From Ascoidea rubescens DSM 1968 (Eukaryota; Ascomycota; Saccharomycetes; Ascoideales; Ascoideaceae): a stretch of 64,000 nt of DNA. Made by a program: the position numbers and the translations under genes. The DNA lies in assembly GCF_001661345.1 (NCBI RefSeq), contig NW_017962914.1, positions 894,439 through 958,438 on the forward strand. The letters run 5' to 3'. Shown here piece by piece: positions 63,369 through 64,000 of this stretch. Under the pieces are notes generated by a model. It saw only the letters and a program-made list of their open reading frames with translations, was not told the origin of the DNA and made no database searches. How positions within the stretch are numbered: position 1 is the stretch's first letter; every line of letters starts with the position of its first letter.

Positions 63369-64000
63369 TTACTTAATTGAATTTGAAGATTTCTTTTTTT
63401 TCGTTTTCTTTTCTTGATAAACATTTGATAAGGAATCGAATTTGGGAATATCTAAAGCTGAGGGTCTGTTTAAGATTAAGTCATTGTGGATATTTATTTT
63501 TTGAGAAATTAGTAGATTTACTAAAACTTGGTTTTGATCATATAAATCTTTTAAATAGTTTGCACTTTTGGTCAATACCGCGACTTCGGTTCGACTTTCC
63601 TCAACGGATAAATTTGGAACTAAATTGACGATTCTATCGAAAGCGGATCTAATGGCCTGTCTTCTTTTCTGTTCCGAAGCAATGTGGTGTGCCTTTTTCT
63701 GCTCTTCAGTTAAAAAGGATGTTTTCAGTTTTCCTGATTTTGGATCGTATTTGTTTTTCAAATTGATAGGGGGCTTTTTGGAGACTCTATTCTGGAGAGA
63801 GTTGATGTTGTGAGTGTTGATGGTGGAGGTGAGATTGGGACTGGGATTAGAGCTGTTCTGAAGAGAGGTGAGAGTAGCCAACTGAGAGAAGCTGAGAAGG
63901 CTGTTGATTTGGTTGGAGTTGTCGAGGGGAGTGTTGAAGGACGAGCCGAGAGAAACAGCAGACGTGAGAGAAAGCGATGGAGCGGGAGCCGGCGAGGCAG
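63369..64000 (-). CDS. INO4: INO4-like bHLH transcription factor (5' end outside window)
   Basis: With Ino2 it activates phospholipid-synthesis genes through CATGTG-type elements. The frame is open from the stop at 63369 to the window edge (210 codons), so the start is missing. The bHLH region is clear: basic HIASEQKRRQAIR has the His-Glu-Arg-Arg E-box contacts, then AFDRIVNLVPNL, a loop VEESRTEV and helix 2 LTKSANYLKDLYDQN. The ESR-(S/T)-E loop is typical of Ino4. Upstream residues are Ser/Pro/Asn-rich and encoded by GC-rich DNA, and the tail is Lys-rich. Already longer than S. cerevisiae Ino4 (151). Other bHLH factors are possible but fit less well. Confidence 0.78.
   Translation of the reverse strand, partial: ASPAPAPSLSLTSAVSLGSSFNTPLDNSNQINSLLSFSQLATLTSLQNSSNPSPNLTSTINTHNINSLQNRVSKKPPINLKNKYDPKSGKLKTSFLTEEQKKAHHIASEQKRRQAIRSAFDRIVNLVPNLSVEESRTEVAVLTKSANYLKDLYDQNQVLVNLLISQKINIHNDLILNRPSALDIPKFDSLSNVYQEKKTKKKKSSNSIK

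Overview
The window is nuclear DNA of a budding yeast (Saccharomycotina). It is very AT-rich, and nearly every long ORF matches a single-copy yeast gene at full length. Introns are few and mostly sit at the 5' end, with GTATGT or GTAAGT donors and TACTAAC-like branch sites. Many proteins carry long Asn or Gln runs. I could not fix the lineage. CTG codons are rare: I found one in about 990 codons of URA2. None falls on a position that would settle how CTG is decoded. I saw no tRNA, rRNA, transposon or virus-like remnant.

Layout, left to right. 0-7 kb: the 5' part of URA2 (minus strand, cut by the window edge), then a 4 kb gap that ends in a GC-rich, GATA-rich promoter. 7-16 kb: an ammonium transporter of the MEP1/MEP3 type, SAS2, ECM16/DHR1 and RPL42 (spliced). 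16-25 kb: a GH18 chitinase, FUR1, EPL1, TRM10 and JIP5. 25-36 kb: DPB11 (spliced), PAF1, PHO88 and a dilute-domain protein. 36-48 kb: a very large CAT8-like zinc-cluster factor, MON1 and RRP6. 48-58 kb: CYK3, TEF1 (spliced) and MRL1 (spliced near its 3' end). 58-64 kb: MPH1, GON7 and a partial INO4.

The genes are mostly unrelated housekeeping functions in the usual yeast mix of divergent and convergent pairs. Loose themes: pyrimidine supply (URA2 new synthesis, FUR1 salvage); ribosome and tRNA maturation (ECM16, RPL42, JIP5, RRP6, TRM10, GON7, TEF1); chromatin and transcription (SAS2, EPL1, PAF1, CAT8-like, INO4); replication and repair (DPB11, MPH1); cell division and wall (CYK3, chitinase); protein sorting (PHO88, MON1, MRL1).

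I found no clear undescribed system. The better leads are: a likely 5'-UTR intron upstream of EPL1; a 3' intron that completes MRL1; a Sas2-like acetyltransferase with Lys in place of a motif-A glycine; GC-rich islands centred on some intergenic regions, one of them between convergent genes; paired CACGTG sites between PAF1 and PHO88; HomolD-like boxes at RPL42; and a possible small gene or pseudogene between MRL1 and MPH1. Several start codons were moved to the first in-frame ATG, because the longest open frames begin at TTG.
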